Assembly (NCBI GenBank): GCA_963778375.1
Contig: CAVZTX010000022.1
Span: 62,001 to 126,000, forward strand
Direction of reading: 5' to 3'
Length of the DNA: 64,000 bases
Origin: CAVZTX01 sp963778375
GTDB lineage: Bacteria; Chloroflexota; Ktedonobacteria; Ktedonobacterales; Ktedonobacteraceae
Made by a program: the position numbers and the translations under genes. Below the pieces are notes generated by a model. It was given only the letters and a program-made list of their open reading frames with translations, did no database searches and was not told where the DNA came from. The number at the start of each line of letters is the position of its first letter. The first letter of the stretch is position 1. Positions 16,583 through 25,272 of this stretch are shown here, in pieces.

Positions 16583-18814
16583 GTGCTGGAACATTTGGAA
16601 CATAGGAAGCATGGGGAGCATGCGCTTAAACAATATTTTGGGCATGATGCTTTTTTACCAGGCCAGGATGAGATTATCGAGCAGGTGATTGCCCAGCGTG
16701 ATGCGTTTGTTCTGATGCCGACGGGAGCGGGGAAGTCGCTTATCTATCAGTTTTCATCGCTCATGCTGCCGGGACTGACGGTGGTGATCTCTCCGTTGAT
16801 TGCGCTGATGCAAGACCAGGTGGATCGGTTGAAAGCGAACGGCATCGCAGCTACATTTATCAATAGCGCTTTAAGTGTTAGCGAGCGGGTTCAGAGGGAG
16901 CGAGATGTTCTGAATGGGAAGCTGAAACTGCTGTATGTGGCTCCAGAGCGCCTTTTTGCCTCTAATTTCTTGTCTCTGCTTGACGAGGTTGATAACCGGG
17001 TGGGTGTGTCTTTGCTGGCGGTTGACGAGGCGCACTGTGTGAGCGAATGGGGACATGATTTTCGTCCTGAGTATCGACGGTTGGGTTACTTGCGCGAGCG
17101 TTATCCACGTGCTCCAATGCTTGCGCTGACGGCGACTGCAACGGAACGGGTACGCGACGATATTCTTACTCAACTCCGGCTCCGCGATCCACATATACAT
17201 ATTGCCAGTTTTAACCGGCCTAACCTCTACTATGAAGTGCGTCAAAAGCATTCGGGTTCTTATCGGGAGTTGGTACAAATGCTGCGCGAACAGCCAGACG
17301 CGCCGGTAATCATCTACTGCCTGAGTCGCAATAATGTTGATGCAATGAGCGAGGCACTGCGAGGGGATGGCATTCGCGCACTGCCGTACCACGCAGGTTT
17401 GACAAGTGAGCAACGGACTGAGCACCAGGAGCGTTTCATGCGTGACGATGTGCCTGTGCTGGTGGCGACGATTGCGTTTGGGATGGGGATCGCCAAGCCG
17501 GATGTACGCGCCGTGATTCACTATGATATGCCAAAGAGCCTGGAGGGATACTACCAGGAGTCGGGGCGAGCGGGACGCGATGGACAGAAGGCACAATGTG
17601 TGCTCTTCTTTCAGCATGGTGATCGGGCGAAGTTCGAGTTTATACTTGCTCAGAAAACGGATGAGCAGGAAGAGCGTATTGCGCGGCAACAAATTCAGCA
17701 GGTGGTGGCTTACGCGGAAAGTAGTGTCTGTCGCCGCCGCGTCCTGCTTGCTTATTTTGGGGAAATGCTGCAAGTGGAGAACTGTGGCAACTGCGATAAT
17801 TGCTTGCGGCCAGTTACGACGATGGAGGACCGCACGGTCGATGCACAAAAGTTTTTGTGGTGTGTGCACCAAACGAAGCAGCGCTTTGGGATGCGGCACA
17901 TCGTCGATGTCCTGCGCGGGGCAAACACACAGAAGATCCGCGATATGGGCCACAACCAGATTCCTACCTATGGCAGTGGGAAAGATCTGAGTACAGACGA
18001 ATGGATGCGCCTTGGTCGAGCGCTGGTGCAACAGGGATTGTTGAGCGAAACGACCGACGGATATCCTGTACTCAAACTGAATTCGCTTTCAGCGGAGGTA
18101 GCACGAAAACAGCGCAGGGTGGAGATTGCAGCCGCGCCTGTACGGCAGCAGAAGACAGGTGCTGGAGATAGGATGCAGCAGGATACCAAGGAATATAAAT
18201 TAGAGCCGGAGGAGATGAAGTTGTTCCGGCATCTTCGCAATCTGCGCAAAGTGATTGCGGACGATGAAGGAGTGCCGCCTTATGTGGTGTTTCCAGATAG
18301 CAGCTTGCAGGCGATGGCGCAACAGCGACCTCAAACTGAGGAACAGTTTGCCAAAATTCCTGGAGTTGGGAGCCGTAAGTTAGAAATGTACTTCAGGCCC
18401 TTTACGGAGGAAATTAGAGCATATTGTGAGTTGCATCATCTGGAGATGGGCCTGGAACCGGCGGAGGAAGTGAAGGGGAAGAAAAAGGAAGAGGTTGCGG
18501 CTCCGCAACTTAGCAGAGGGCCTTCTACACACCGGCAAACGTTGGAATTATACAACGCAGGACGAAGCATTGAGGAGATTGCCCGGGAACGGAACCTAAA
18601 AACGGGCACGATCATGAACCACCTTACAGAGCTGATTGAGGCGGGAGAGAACGTTGATGTGGAACGACTGCTTTCACCCGAACGACAAAGGGTGATTTTC
18701 GATGCGCTGCAAGCATTAGGAGGCGACGTGCTGAAACCTGTGAAGGAATTCCTGGGGGATGATTATTCTTATGATGAGATCCGGCTGGTACGGGGGATTA
18801 TGAGACGTCCGTAA
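16583..18814 (+). CDS. recQ: RecQ-family ATP-dependent DNA helicase
   Basis: A 743-residue 3'-5' helicase. It shows FLPGQDEIIEQ (motif 0), LMPTGAGKS (motif I), the DEAH box in AVDEAHCVSEWGHDFRPEYR and QESGRAGRDGQ (motif VI). A four-Cys zinc site follows (C near VCRRR, then CGNCDNC), then a winged-helix RQC region, an HRDC domain (MKLFRHLRNLRKVIADDEGVPP) and a C-terminal helix-turn-helix-like segment with a Lys-rich linker. It repairs and restarts replication by unwinding branched DNA. The start is a GTG with TTGAGG upstream, eight bases after the membrane-protein stop. Confidence 0.95.
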   Translation: MLEHLEHRKHGEHALKQYFGHDAFLPGQDEIIEQVIAQRDAFVLMPTGAGKSLIYQFSSLMLPGLTVVISPLIALMQDQVDRLKANGIAATFINSALSVSERVQRERDVLNGKLKLLYVAPERLFASNFLSLLDEVDNRVGVSLLAVDEAHCVSEWGHDFRPEYRRLGYLRERYPRAPMLALTATATERVRDDILTQLRLRDPHIHIASFNRPNLYYEVRQKHSGSYRELVQMLREQPDAPVIIYCLSRNNVDAMSEALRGDGIRALPYHAGLTSEQRTEHQERFMRDDVPVLVATIAFGMGIAKPDVRAVIHYDMPKSLEGYYQESGRAGRDGQKAQCVLFFQHGDRAKFEFILAQKTDEQEERIARQQIQQVVAYAESSVCRRRVLLAYFGEMLQVENCGNCDNCLRPVTTMEDRTVDAQKFLWCVHQTKQRFGMRHIVDVLRGANTQKIRDMGHNQIPTYGSGKDLSTDEWMRLGRALVQQGLLSETTDGYPVLKLNSLSAEVARKQRRVEIAAAPVRQQKTGAGDRMQQDTKEYKLEPEEMKLFRHLRNLRKVIADDEGVPPYVVFPDSSLQAMAQQRPQTEEQFAKIPGVGSRKLEMYFRPFTEEIRAYCELHHLEMGLEPAEEVKGKKKEEVAAPQLSRGPSTHRQTLELYNAGRSIEEIARERNLKTGTIMNHLTELIEAGENVDVERLLSPERQRVIFDALQALGGDVLKPVKEFLGDDYSYDEIRLVRGIMRRP

Positions 18815-18933
18815 AGGGGGATTTCTGTATGCCTATTCATTGTGCCCTTTGACTAGGCACTCATGTGCTTTCTCGTGCACTTTCAAAACATGGAAGTAGG
18901 TTACTAACTCTAGTACACTCTCTGAGAGCTTGT

Positions 18934-18957
18934 CTGTTCTCGCTAGAGATAGAACAG
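18934..18957. promoter_or_regulatory. Perfect 7-bp inverted repeat before the split membrane-protein gene
   Basis: CTGTTCT (18934-18940) and AGAACAG (18951-18957) pair exactly across a 10-base loop and end 25 bases before the ATG at 18983. It could be an operator or a leader hairpin. Confidence 0.35.
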
Positions 18958-18982
18958 GCATCAGATAATGTAAGGAGAACGT

Positions 18983-19531
18983 ATGCCAATTCTCGGTATC
19001 GTAGCTTCCATGGTATTTGTCGTTGAGCTAGCTTCCTACACACTCTTGCTACCCGATCTGTCGCAGAAACCATTGAGATTTCGTCTCTTCGAGAACCATC
19101 TTGGAGTAGCAGCTTACATTACTGCATATATTCTGTCCCTATTGAGGGCACCACTCGGTCTGCTTCCATATCTTATGAAGCTGTTCATTTTCTTTGTACT
19201 CAACATTCGCTATGAGTCTGCCCAGAGCACGTATGTTCGCGAGGTTATCAATATGGTGGGTGATTTTGTGAATGTGGGCTTGAGTACGCTGCTGGTTTGG
19301 GTTGTTGTTGGACCTCCAACGATTTCACTACCAGGTTTCGTCTTCTATGTACCAATAGGTGCTGAACTTATCAGGCTTATTACGGAACGTGTGCCGATTA
19401 CTTTCAGCGCTGTGTGGCAACTCATCCCACATAGAAGCATTGCCTGTGCAATACAAAGCGCGAACATTCCATGTCATTTGGAAGTGGATAGCGATATGCT
19501 TCCCGCGCTACTGCCGCTACTACGCGCTTAG
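18983..19531 (+). CDS. Integral membrane protein, N-terminal part of a probably split gene
   Basis: The 182-residue frame starts after TAAGGAG and has hydrophobic stretches at MPILGIVASMVFVVELASY, ITAYILSLLRAPLGLLPYLM, LMKLFIFFVL and TLLVWVVVGPP. No family recognised. Its last 35 residues look unlike coding sequence, while another frame (19359-20234) takes over there, so a frameshift near 19400-19460 is likely. Confidence 0.5.
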   Translation: MPILGIVASMVFVVELASYTLLLPDLSQKPLRFRLFENHLGVAAYITAYILSLLRAPLGLLPYLMKLFIFFVLNIRYESAQSTYVREVINMVGDFVNVGLSTLLVWVVVGPPTISLPGFVFYVPIGAELIRLITERVPITFSAVWQLIPHRSIACAIQSANIPCHLEVDSDMLPALLPLLRA

Positions 19532-20234
19532 CGATACCGAGCGGGCTAAGTATGTGCTACGTGCGCTAAAGCAGCGGGCACAATTTGACGAGGATATGGC
19601 AGATCGGCTCGAGTATATTGCGGCATTCCGCATTATTCCACAATGCTATGGGCTTCGTAGTGGGAGGGTTCGCGATGTGGCGCAGGCCGAAGTGTTTATT
19701 CACGCTAGCTGGACGAGTGATCCCTGGCTGCTCATGGGAATGGCGATGCGACGTGCACCCTGGATGTTTGATCCAAGGTATTTACGCAGGCCATTTTATT
19801 ATATGACCGAGGCGAATCGGCTGGCGACGCTGCTTGTGCTAGAACACGCTCGTTACAGTCCTCTCTACGCCGTCTTTCAATTTGGGCATGAAATTCGGGT
19901 TGCTCGTATGCACTTCTTTTATAAGCTCCTACGCAGGTTGAATGCTGACATTGAGGAAAAGGTGCTGGCGGATGGCACTTTTCAGTTTGACCAGATGATC
20001 TGCTGGCTCGAAAGGCGCCTTGGACGAGGCCATAGTGAGCCTGGGCAAAGGTATTTGTATACAGATGAGGAGGTGATCGCGGATATACTTTGTAAGCATG
20101 AGGCAGGAGAAGTGATAAGGGCGGAGGACGTTGCATGCCACTATACGTATCCTTTGAAGTATGTCGAGGAGGTGTTGTTGAGGAAAATTGAGAGGGCCAG
20201 GATACGACAAGTGGAGCAGCGCTTATCCTGGTAA
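19359..20234 (+). CDS. C-terminal part of the split membrane-protein gene, soluble
   Basis: The frame is open for 291 codons, but residues before about 40 are probably not used. From ARTFHVIWKWIAICFPRYCRYYALSD on it reads as a real protein: charged, with Trp and Tyr-rich helices and a Lys/Arg-rich end (LRKIERARIRQVEQ). No ribosome site precedes 19359, which overlaps the upstream frame by 173 bases. I read the pair as one membrane-anchored protein of about 410 residues broken by an indel. No family recognised. Confidence 0.5.
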   Translation: MLNLSGLLRNVCRLLSALCGNSSHIEALPVQYKARTFHVIWKWIAICFPRYCRYYALSDTERAKYVLRALKQRAQFDEDMADRLEYIAAFRIIPQCYGLRSGRVRDVAQAEVFIHASWTSDPWLLMGMAMRRAPWMFDPRYLRRPFYYMTEANRLATLLVLEHARYSPLYAVFQFGHEIRVARMHFFYKLLRRLNADIEEKVLADGTFQFDQMICWLERRLGRGHSEPGQRYLYTDEEVIADILCKHEAGEVIRAEDVACHYTYPLKYVEEVLLRKIERARIRQVEQRLSW

Positions 20235-20322
20235 TATCCTGGCTTCAAGAGGTTAGGCAGCGAAACCATTCGAGCACTATAGCCGTGATCTCTAAAGACT
20301 AATTGTATGTAGTTTCAGTCCC

Positions 20323-20369
20323 CTCAAGCGTGGCAGGAAAACCGGTGGTCAGCTGCCGCTCCCCTTGAG
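20323..20369 (+). promoter_or_regulatory. Possible stem-loop in the leader of the F420-type oxidoreductase
   Basis: CTCAAG (20323-20328) pairs with CTTGAG (20364-20369), and inside it GGCAG (20332-20336) pairs with CTGCC (20353-20357). No T-run follows, so it is not a plain terminator. It lies about 75 bases upstream of the start at 20446. Confidence 0.3.
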
Positions 20370-20445
20370 CACAAGGATACATCTGACCTGTCTATTAGGG
20401 TGCTTCCGAACAGCACCGTAGAAGCTAAATAATAGGAGGAATATC

Positions 20446-21441
20446 ATGGTACATTTCGGCTGGAAAGCGGGGCCTGAGCAGTTTCCGCCAACTGAATTAC
20501 TCGATTATGCAATTGCTGCCGAGGAGGCGGGATTCGACTCGATTGACGTGAGCGATCACTTTAATCCGTGGAGTGAAGAGGGTCAGGCGGCGTTCACATG
20601 GACATGGCTTGGAGCTGTGGCGGCACGGACGAGCCGTATAGAACTGGGAACGGGCATTACCTGCCCAATTCTGCGCTATCATCCTGCTATTATTGCGCAG
20701 GCGGCGGCGACGGTTTCATGTTTCGCGCCGGGCCGCACTTATCTGGGCGTTGGAACAGGTGAGGCACTGAATGAGTTTGCAGCGACGGGGTTGTGGCCAA
20801 GTTATGAGGAACGGCAGGAACGATTGGCCGAGGCAATTGATCTGATTCGTGCGCTCTGGAGCGGTGAGGAGGTTAGTTACGAGGGTAAGTATTACCAGAC
20901 GCGCAAAGCGAAGCTTTTTACGCCGCCAGCTTCACCAATTCCAATTTATATTTCCACGTTAGTTCCAAACAGCGCAACGTTTGCGGGTAAATATGGCGAT
21001 GGAATCATTTCTGTTGGTGGCAAGCAGCCAGAACTGTACCAACAGATTATCAAGAATTTCGAGGATGCTGCTAAAGAGGCAGGGAAACATCCTTCACGTA
21101 TGCCGCGACTAATTGAAATCAATGTCGAGTATACCGATGATTCTGAGGCGGCTATCCAGAACCAGAAAAAGTACTGGGCGGGCACATATGTTCCGGCTTT
21201 GTTTGATCAGAAGATTTACACGCCGAAGATGTCTGCTGAGAATGGCGAAGTAGTTGGCTCAGATACGATTAAGAAGGCGGCTTGCATTTCAGCCAATGCT
21301 GACGATCATGTTAAGTTCGTCCAGCAGTATATCGATTTGGGGTTCGATCACCTCTACTTCCATTCGGCTGATCCTAATCAAGGTGCCTTCCTCCAGAGTT
21401 ACGGACGGGATGTGCTGCCGATGTTGCGTAAAAAAGGTTAG
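20446..21441 (+). CDS. F420-dependent LLM-class oxidoreductase (TIGR03557/FGD-like)
   Basis: A 331-residue protein with the TIM-barrel pattern of F420-dependent glucose-6-phosphate dehydrogenase and relatives: FGWKAGPEQFPP, DSIDVSDHFNPW, GTGITCPILRYHPA and GVGTGEALNE. AGGAGGAATATC gives a strong ribosome site. Members reduce F420 while oxidising an alcohol or sugar phosphate, but the substrate here is not fixed by sequence alone. It stands as a single transcription unit followed by a terminator-like hairpin. Confidence 0.85.
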   Translation: MVHFGWKAGPEQFPPTELLDYAIAAEEAGFDSIDVSDHFNPWSEEGQAAFTWTWLGAVAARTSRIELGTGITCPILRYHPAIIAQAAATVSCFAPGRTYLGVGTGEALNEFAATGLWPSYEERQERLAEAIDLIRALWSGEEVSYEGKYYQTRKAKLFTPPASPIPIYISTLVPNSATFAGKYGDGIISVGGKQPELYQQIIKNFEDAAKEAGKHPSRMPRLIEINVEYTDDSEAAIQNQKKYWAGTYVPALFDQKIYTPKMSAENGEVVGSDTIKKAACISANADDHVKFVQQYIDLGFDHLYFHSADPNQGAFLQSYGRDVLPMLRKKG

Positions 21442-21535
21442 GTATCAACGATTTTTGGGAAGAGCAGGCTGAGGCAGAGAATACCCAAGAGGATGAAACA
21501 TCATCCTAGTTGGGAAGCATAATGACTGCTGAGAA

Positions 21536-21572
21536 GACCAGGATTCCTACAAAAGGGTTCTGGTCATTTTTT
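21536..21572 (+). terminator. Rho-independent terminator
   Basis: GACCAG (21536-21541) and CTGGTC (21560-21565) form the stem base, with a partly paired interior, followed by ATTTTTT. It lies about 95 bases after the F420-type gene. Confidence 0.65.
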
Positions 21573-21580
21573 GTCTATCC

Positions 21581-22456
21581 GTGATAAGATGTAAAGAAAA
21601 GACCAATAAAAAAGATAATGAATGGAGATCTATCATAAGTACTTCAGTATTGAATATCCAAACTGTTCTGACACAACAACCACTCGGCATCCTACTTGAT
21701 ATAGATGGCACCCTCAGCCCAATCGCACCAACACCCGATGATGCAGAACTCTATCCAGGTGTCGCATCTCTTTTAGAACAGGCTCGCAAATATGCTCATG
21801 TCGCAATTATAACCGGTCGTGCTGTAGAAGATGGGGCGGCAATGATCAAGGTCGATGGACTGACCTACATTGGCACACATGGGCTAGAATGGAGCGATGG
21901 ATTACCCTCTTCGCATCCTGTACATGTTGTACCAGAGGCCCTGGCCTATATCGAACCGGGCAAGTATTTACTGGACATAGCTGACAAGGAACTCGCTGGA
22001 ATGCCAGGAATCATTGTACAGCACAAACGAGTCGGCGGATCAATACACTATCGTCTCTCCCCTAATCCAGAGCAGGCACGGCGAAAGATTTTTGCGCTGT
22101 TGGAGCAGCCTGCACGCTCTGTCAATATGCGGCTGAGTGAAGGGAAAAAAGTTGTCGAGCTAAAAACGCCTCTGGCGGTTTCTAAAGGGGATGCTTTACG
22201 TCATTTCGTGCAGCGTTTTGGGCTACATGGAGTCATCTTTGCGGGAGATGATCGGACTGATTTAGATGCTATTCAGGAAATATCACAACTTCGGAAGAAG
22301 GGTCTAGCGGGTCTTTCAATCGTCGTGCAACATGCAGACACGTTGCCAGCTCTATTTGAAGATGGAGATATGATAGTGCACGGAGTGAGGGGAATGGTCG
22401 ATCTATTGCATGAAATCGTGCGAACATTGATGAAATTTGACGTGCAAAAGCAGTAG
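21581..22456 (+). CDS. otsB: Trehalose-6-phosphate phosphatase
   Basis: HAD-superfamily phosphatase of about 270-291 residues. It has the nucleophile motif LLDIDGTLSP, the motif-II region IITGRAVEDG, a basic residue in the SKGDALRHF block, and the acidic pair in FAGDDRTDLDA. It removes phosphate from trehalose-6-phosphate, the last step of the OtsAB route. The start is uncertain: the open frame begins with a GTG at 21581, yet the only ribosome-like site (GGAG, 21624-21627) lies before ATC/ATA codons at 21632-21637. It converges with otsA. Confidence 0.9.
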   Translation: MIRCKEKTNKKDNEWRSIISTSVLNIQTVLTQQPLGILLDIDGTLSPIAPTPDDAELYPGVASLLEQARKYAHVAIITGRAVEDGAAMIKVDGLTYIGTHGLEWSDGLPSSHPVHVVPEALAYIEPGKYLLDIADKELAGMPGIIVQHKRVGGSIHYRLSPNPEQARRKIFALLEQPARSVNMRLSEGKKVVELKTPLAVSKGDALRHFVQRFGLHGVIFAGDDRTDLDAIQEISQLRKKGLAGLSIVVQHADTLPALFEDGDMIVHGVRGMVDLLHEIVRTLMKFDVQKQ

Positions 22457-22497
22457 ATGCGCTCCCCTCCAGGACGAAATGCCTTTTTCCGTGTTAA

Positions 22498-24090
22498 TTA
22501 CCCCGCAGTTACCAGGTCCGTAGTATCCTGATTGGCCGTCTGTGTGCTGACAGTCTTCGGAAGGTGATCGAGTAGCTCGTTGATATCGCTAATCTGGCGT
22601 TTGAGCCAAGCGTTGAGATCGTGGCGTTCTACGATTTGGCGGGCTAGTTTAGCTTTGGATTTGCGTTCTTCTATTGGCAATGTCAGAGCCTTGTAGAGGG
22701 CCTCTTTTGTCTCCATGATGTCGGTTGGAGAGGTGGGGATACAGGCCTTGCCGAGTTGCTGAAAGGCTCCGACGGTGCGAGAAAGGACGAGCACACCATT
22801 GCGTGCATTGACGACGGGTCCCTCTTTAGCAACGAGGTTCATGCCATCGATAATGGGATTCACCAGCAACACGTCGTAGAACTGCATGGCGGAAAGGGCT
22901 CGCGTGCGATCATTCTCACAGAATGCAGTGATGGGCGTCCATTCGTCGGTACCGTATTTTGCGTTGATCTCCTCGATGATTTTCATGACATCAGAACTAT
23001 AGCGCCTGTACTCGGGTAAGGTCTGGCGAGATGGCACAAGGAAGGCGAAGAAGTTGACCTTGCCAAGTAGTTCGGGATGTTCATCGAGCATCTGGGCATA
23101 GGCTTGAAAGCCACGCACGATATTCTTTGTAGGCTCGATACGATCCACGCGCATGATATTTTTTTCATTCAGCAAGGAACGTATTTTATCGGCGGCGCGC
23201 CTACCAGGAGCACTTTGGACAGTGCGGCGCTCTTCAGTGACGGAGATGGAGATGGGATAGGCACGTACTTGAGTGTGGCGACCATGAAACCAGATAACGC
23301 CGTCTTCAAAATCGACGTTTGCCCCATCGAGCAAAGTGCGCGCCCCTTCGAGGAAGTTCCGCGCATCACGTTCGGTCTGAAAACCGACGATGTCGTTGCC
23401 AACCAGACCGCTGTAGATGGCCTGGGTGATGTTGCTGGGCAAGAAATGCCAGCAGCGGACATCAGGCCAGGGAATATGAATGAACTGCTGGATGATGGTA
23501 GATGGATAACATTCGCGAATCATCGCTGGAGCTACGTATAGATGGTAGTCCTGTAACATAACAACGGCAGAAGAATCTTCACGTTTCAATTCTTCGCATA
23601 CGGCATTCGCAATGGCACGATTCGCAACGCAATAGCCATTTATCCAGGCATCTTGAATCTGGGGGGCATGAACAGAGTCCTCATTAGGGTTATACATGTA
23701 GTGCTGTAAAAACCAGAGGAATTGATTGCTGATCTTCTCATAGTGTTTACGATAGGCATTTTTAGGAATAGCAACATAGCGGAGCTGCATCTTTTGAGGG
23801 AATCCCCTGGACTTTCCGCTACCCAAAGGCGACTGAAGTAATCCACCATTTTGCTGAGCTTCTTTTATAGCACTCCGATCACCTTCGGTCATCGCCATCG
23901 CGACCCAGGTCACTTGCATACGATTGCCTGCATCAATGAGCGCCGTCACCATACCACCTGCGCCTCGACGGTGCTTCAAAATGTTATCATGGGTCAGGTA
24001 ATATTCGACCGGGCCGCGATTTGAGGCAATGATGAGACGGTTAGCATGAATCGATTGTGGCGTTGCATGTATCGTCATCGGCGTGGGCAT
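22498..24090 (-). CDS. otsA: Trehalose-6-phosphate synthase (GT20 family)
   Basis: A 530-residue GT-B glycosyltransferase. The N-terminus has IIASNRGPVEYY, the middle has HIPWPDVRCWHFLP with the nucleotide-sugar-site loop, MRVDRIEPTKNIVRGF, and the C-terminal domain has DGMNLVAKEGPVVN. It joins glucose from UDP- or GDP-glucose to glucose-6-phosphate. With otsB, facing it 41 bases away, this forms trehalose synthesis, a stress protectant. A glucosylglycerol-phosphate synthase role is a minor alternative. AAGGAC precedes the ATG. Confidence 0.9.
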   Translation of the reverse strand: MPTPMTIHATPQSIHANRLIIASNRGPVEYYLTHDNILKHRRGAGGMVTALIDAGNRMQVTWVAMAMTEGDRSAIKEAQQNGGLLQSPLGSGKSRGFPQKMQLRYVAIPKNAYRKHYEKISNQFLWFLQHYMYNPNEDSVHAPQIQDAWINGYCVANRAIANAVCEELKREDSSAVVMLQDYHLYVAPAMIRECYPSTIIQQFIHIPWPDVRCWHFLPSNITQAIYSGLVGNDIVGFQTERDARNFLEGARTLLDGANVDFEDGVIWFHGRHTQVRAYPISISVTEERRTVQSAPGRRAADKIRSLLNEKNIMRVDRIEPTKNIVRGFQAYAQMLDEHPELLGKVNFFAFLVPSRQTLPEYRRYSSDVMKIIEEINAKYGTDEWTPITAFCENDRTRALSAMQFYDVLLVNPIIDGMNLVAKEGPVVNARNGVLVLSRTVGAFQQLGKACIPTSPTDIMETKEALYKALTLPIEERKSKAKLARQIVERHDLNAWLKRQISDINELLDHLPKTVSTQTANQDTTDLVTAG

Positions 24091-24218
24091 AAGCCAGTCC
24101 TTTCTACACTATGACACAAGAACACAAAATACGCATGGCGATGCATACGACAGGCCCCTAGTTATGGTACCATATTTTGGGGCAATTATGGGAGGGATTA
24201 CCTAGCTCAATATTACCA

Positions 24219-24247
24219 AAGGGTAACCAAACAGAAATGTTACCCTT
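24219..24247. promoter_or_regulatory. 9-bp inverted repeat between otsA and rph
   Basis: AAGGGTAAC (24219-24227) pairs perfectly with GTTACCCTT (24239-24247) over an 11-base loop, 36 bases before rph. A second 12-bp palindrome (TATGGTACCATA) lies at 24163-24174. They could be an operator for the divergent pair otsA/rph or a leader hairpin. Confidence 0.4.
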
Positions 24248-24282
24248 ATTATTAGTATTACATTTAGTACGAAAGGGTTCTG

Positions 24283-24997
24283 ATGATAATACGTATTGAT
24301 GGACGCTCTCAGACTCATCTTCGACCGGTACGCCTTACCGTTGACTACCTGGACTACGCTGAGGGATCGGTTTTAATTGAGGCTGGGAAAACAAGGGTTC
24401 TCTGCGCGGCAAGTATCGAAGAGAAAGTGCCGCCTTTTCTGGAGGGGAAAGGGCAGGGTTGGGTTACCGCAGAATATAACATGTTGCCTCGCGCAACACA
24501 TATGCGTAGCTCTCGCGAACGTGATGGAAGGGTAAGCGGGCGGACGCAGGAGATTCAGAGGCTAATTGGACGTTCACTGCGTGCCGTTGTTGATATGGCA
24601 GCATTGGGTCCGCGTACTATTACGCTTGATTGTGATGTGTTACAAGCTGATGGAGGCACTCGCACAGCGTCGATTACCGGGGCTTATGTAGCGTTACATC
24701 GAGCGTGTTCACAGTTGGTGAAACGTGGTGTGCTGCAAGTACATCCGTTACGGACAGCAGTTGCCGCAATCAGCGTTGGTATCGTGGCAGGAGAGATGCT
24801 GCTTGACCTGTGTTACGCAGAAGATTCTGCGCGCGGATGTTGATTTCAATGTGGTAATGACGGCAGAACACGAGTTTATTGAAATACAGGGGACGGGCGA
24901 GGGAGGCGTTTTCAGTCGTGCCGCAATGGATGCGATGATAGAGCTTGCGGAACAGGGCATCACAACGCTATTGGAGATGCAACGGCAAAATATTTAA
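24283..24997 (+). CDS. rph: Ribonuclease PH, interrupted by a one-base frameshift
   Basis: Two frames, 24283-24843 and 24725-24997, together encode a full RNase PH. The first has RIDGRSQTHLRPVRLTVDYL, GQGWVTAEYNMLPRATHMR and QADGGTRTASITGAYVAL, which include the phosphate- and RNA-binding residues. It ends LCYAEDSARGC then stop. The second continues VDFNVVMTAEHEFIEIQGTGEGG, the conserved C-terminal core. The break is one extra G at 24829 in TCT-G-CGC-GCG-GAT; removing it restores the family sequence EDSRADVDFN. RNase PH trims tRNA 3' ends by phosphorolysis. Confidence 0.88.
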
Positions 24998-25129
24998 GGG
25001 AAATAGATATATTTAGGGATTTGCAAAGCAAGATACATTTTGCATGGCTTAAGTAGCTTTCTCTATAAGCACCATCTTATGTGTTGCATCAGAGATTCGT
25101 ATGACATGCTAATGGCTAGAGTAACCAAT

Positions 25130-25149
25130 TTCGGTACCATAGTACCGAA
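25130..25149. promoter_or_regulatory. 20-bp palindrome upstream of the 25273 gene
   Basis: TTCGGTAC and GTACCGAA pair perfectly around the loop CATA. It sits about 125 bases before the next start, in a 275-base gap that otherwise holds nothing I recognise. A repressor site is possible. Confidence 0.35.
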
Positions 25150-25272
25150 TCCCTCATGGACAACCCATATCATACGTTTTGAGTAATGGAAAGAAGTTCA
25201 CAAGGCATGATGAGTCGTGCCCCTATGGAAGACGACGTGTCGGACCAGCGGCAAAGTTGAGAGGAGCGGATC

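Noticed and set aside
16871..18031. 386-codon minus-strand open frame within recQ
   Set aside because: It lies inside the well-conserved RecQ gene and its product has no domain signature; a shadow frame of G/C-rich coding DNA.
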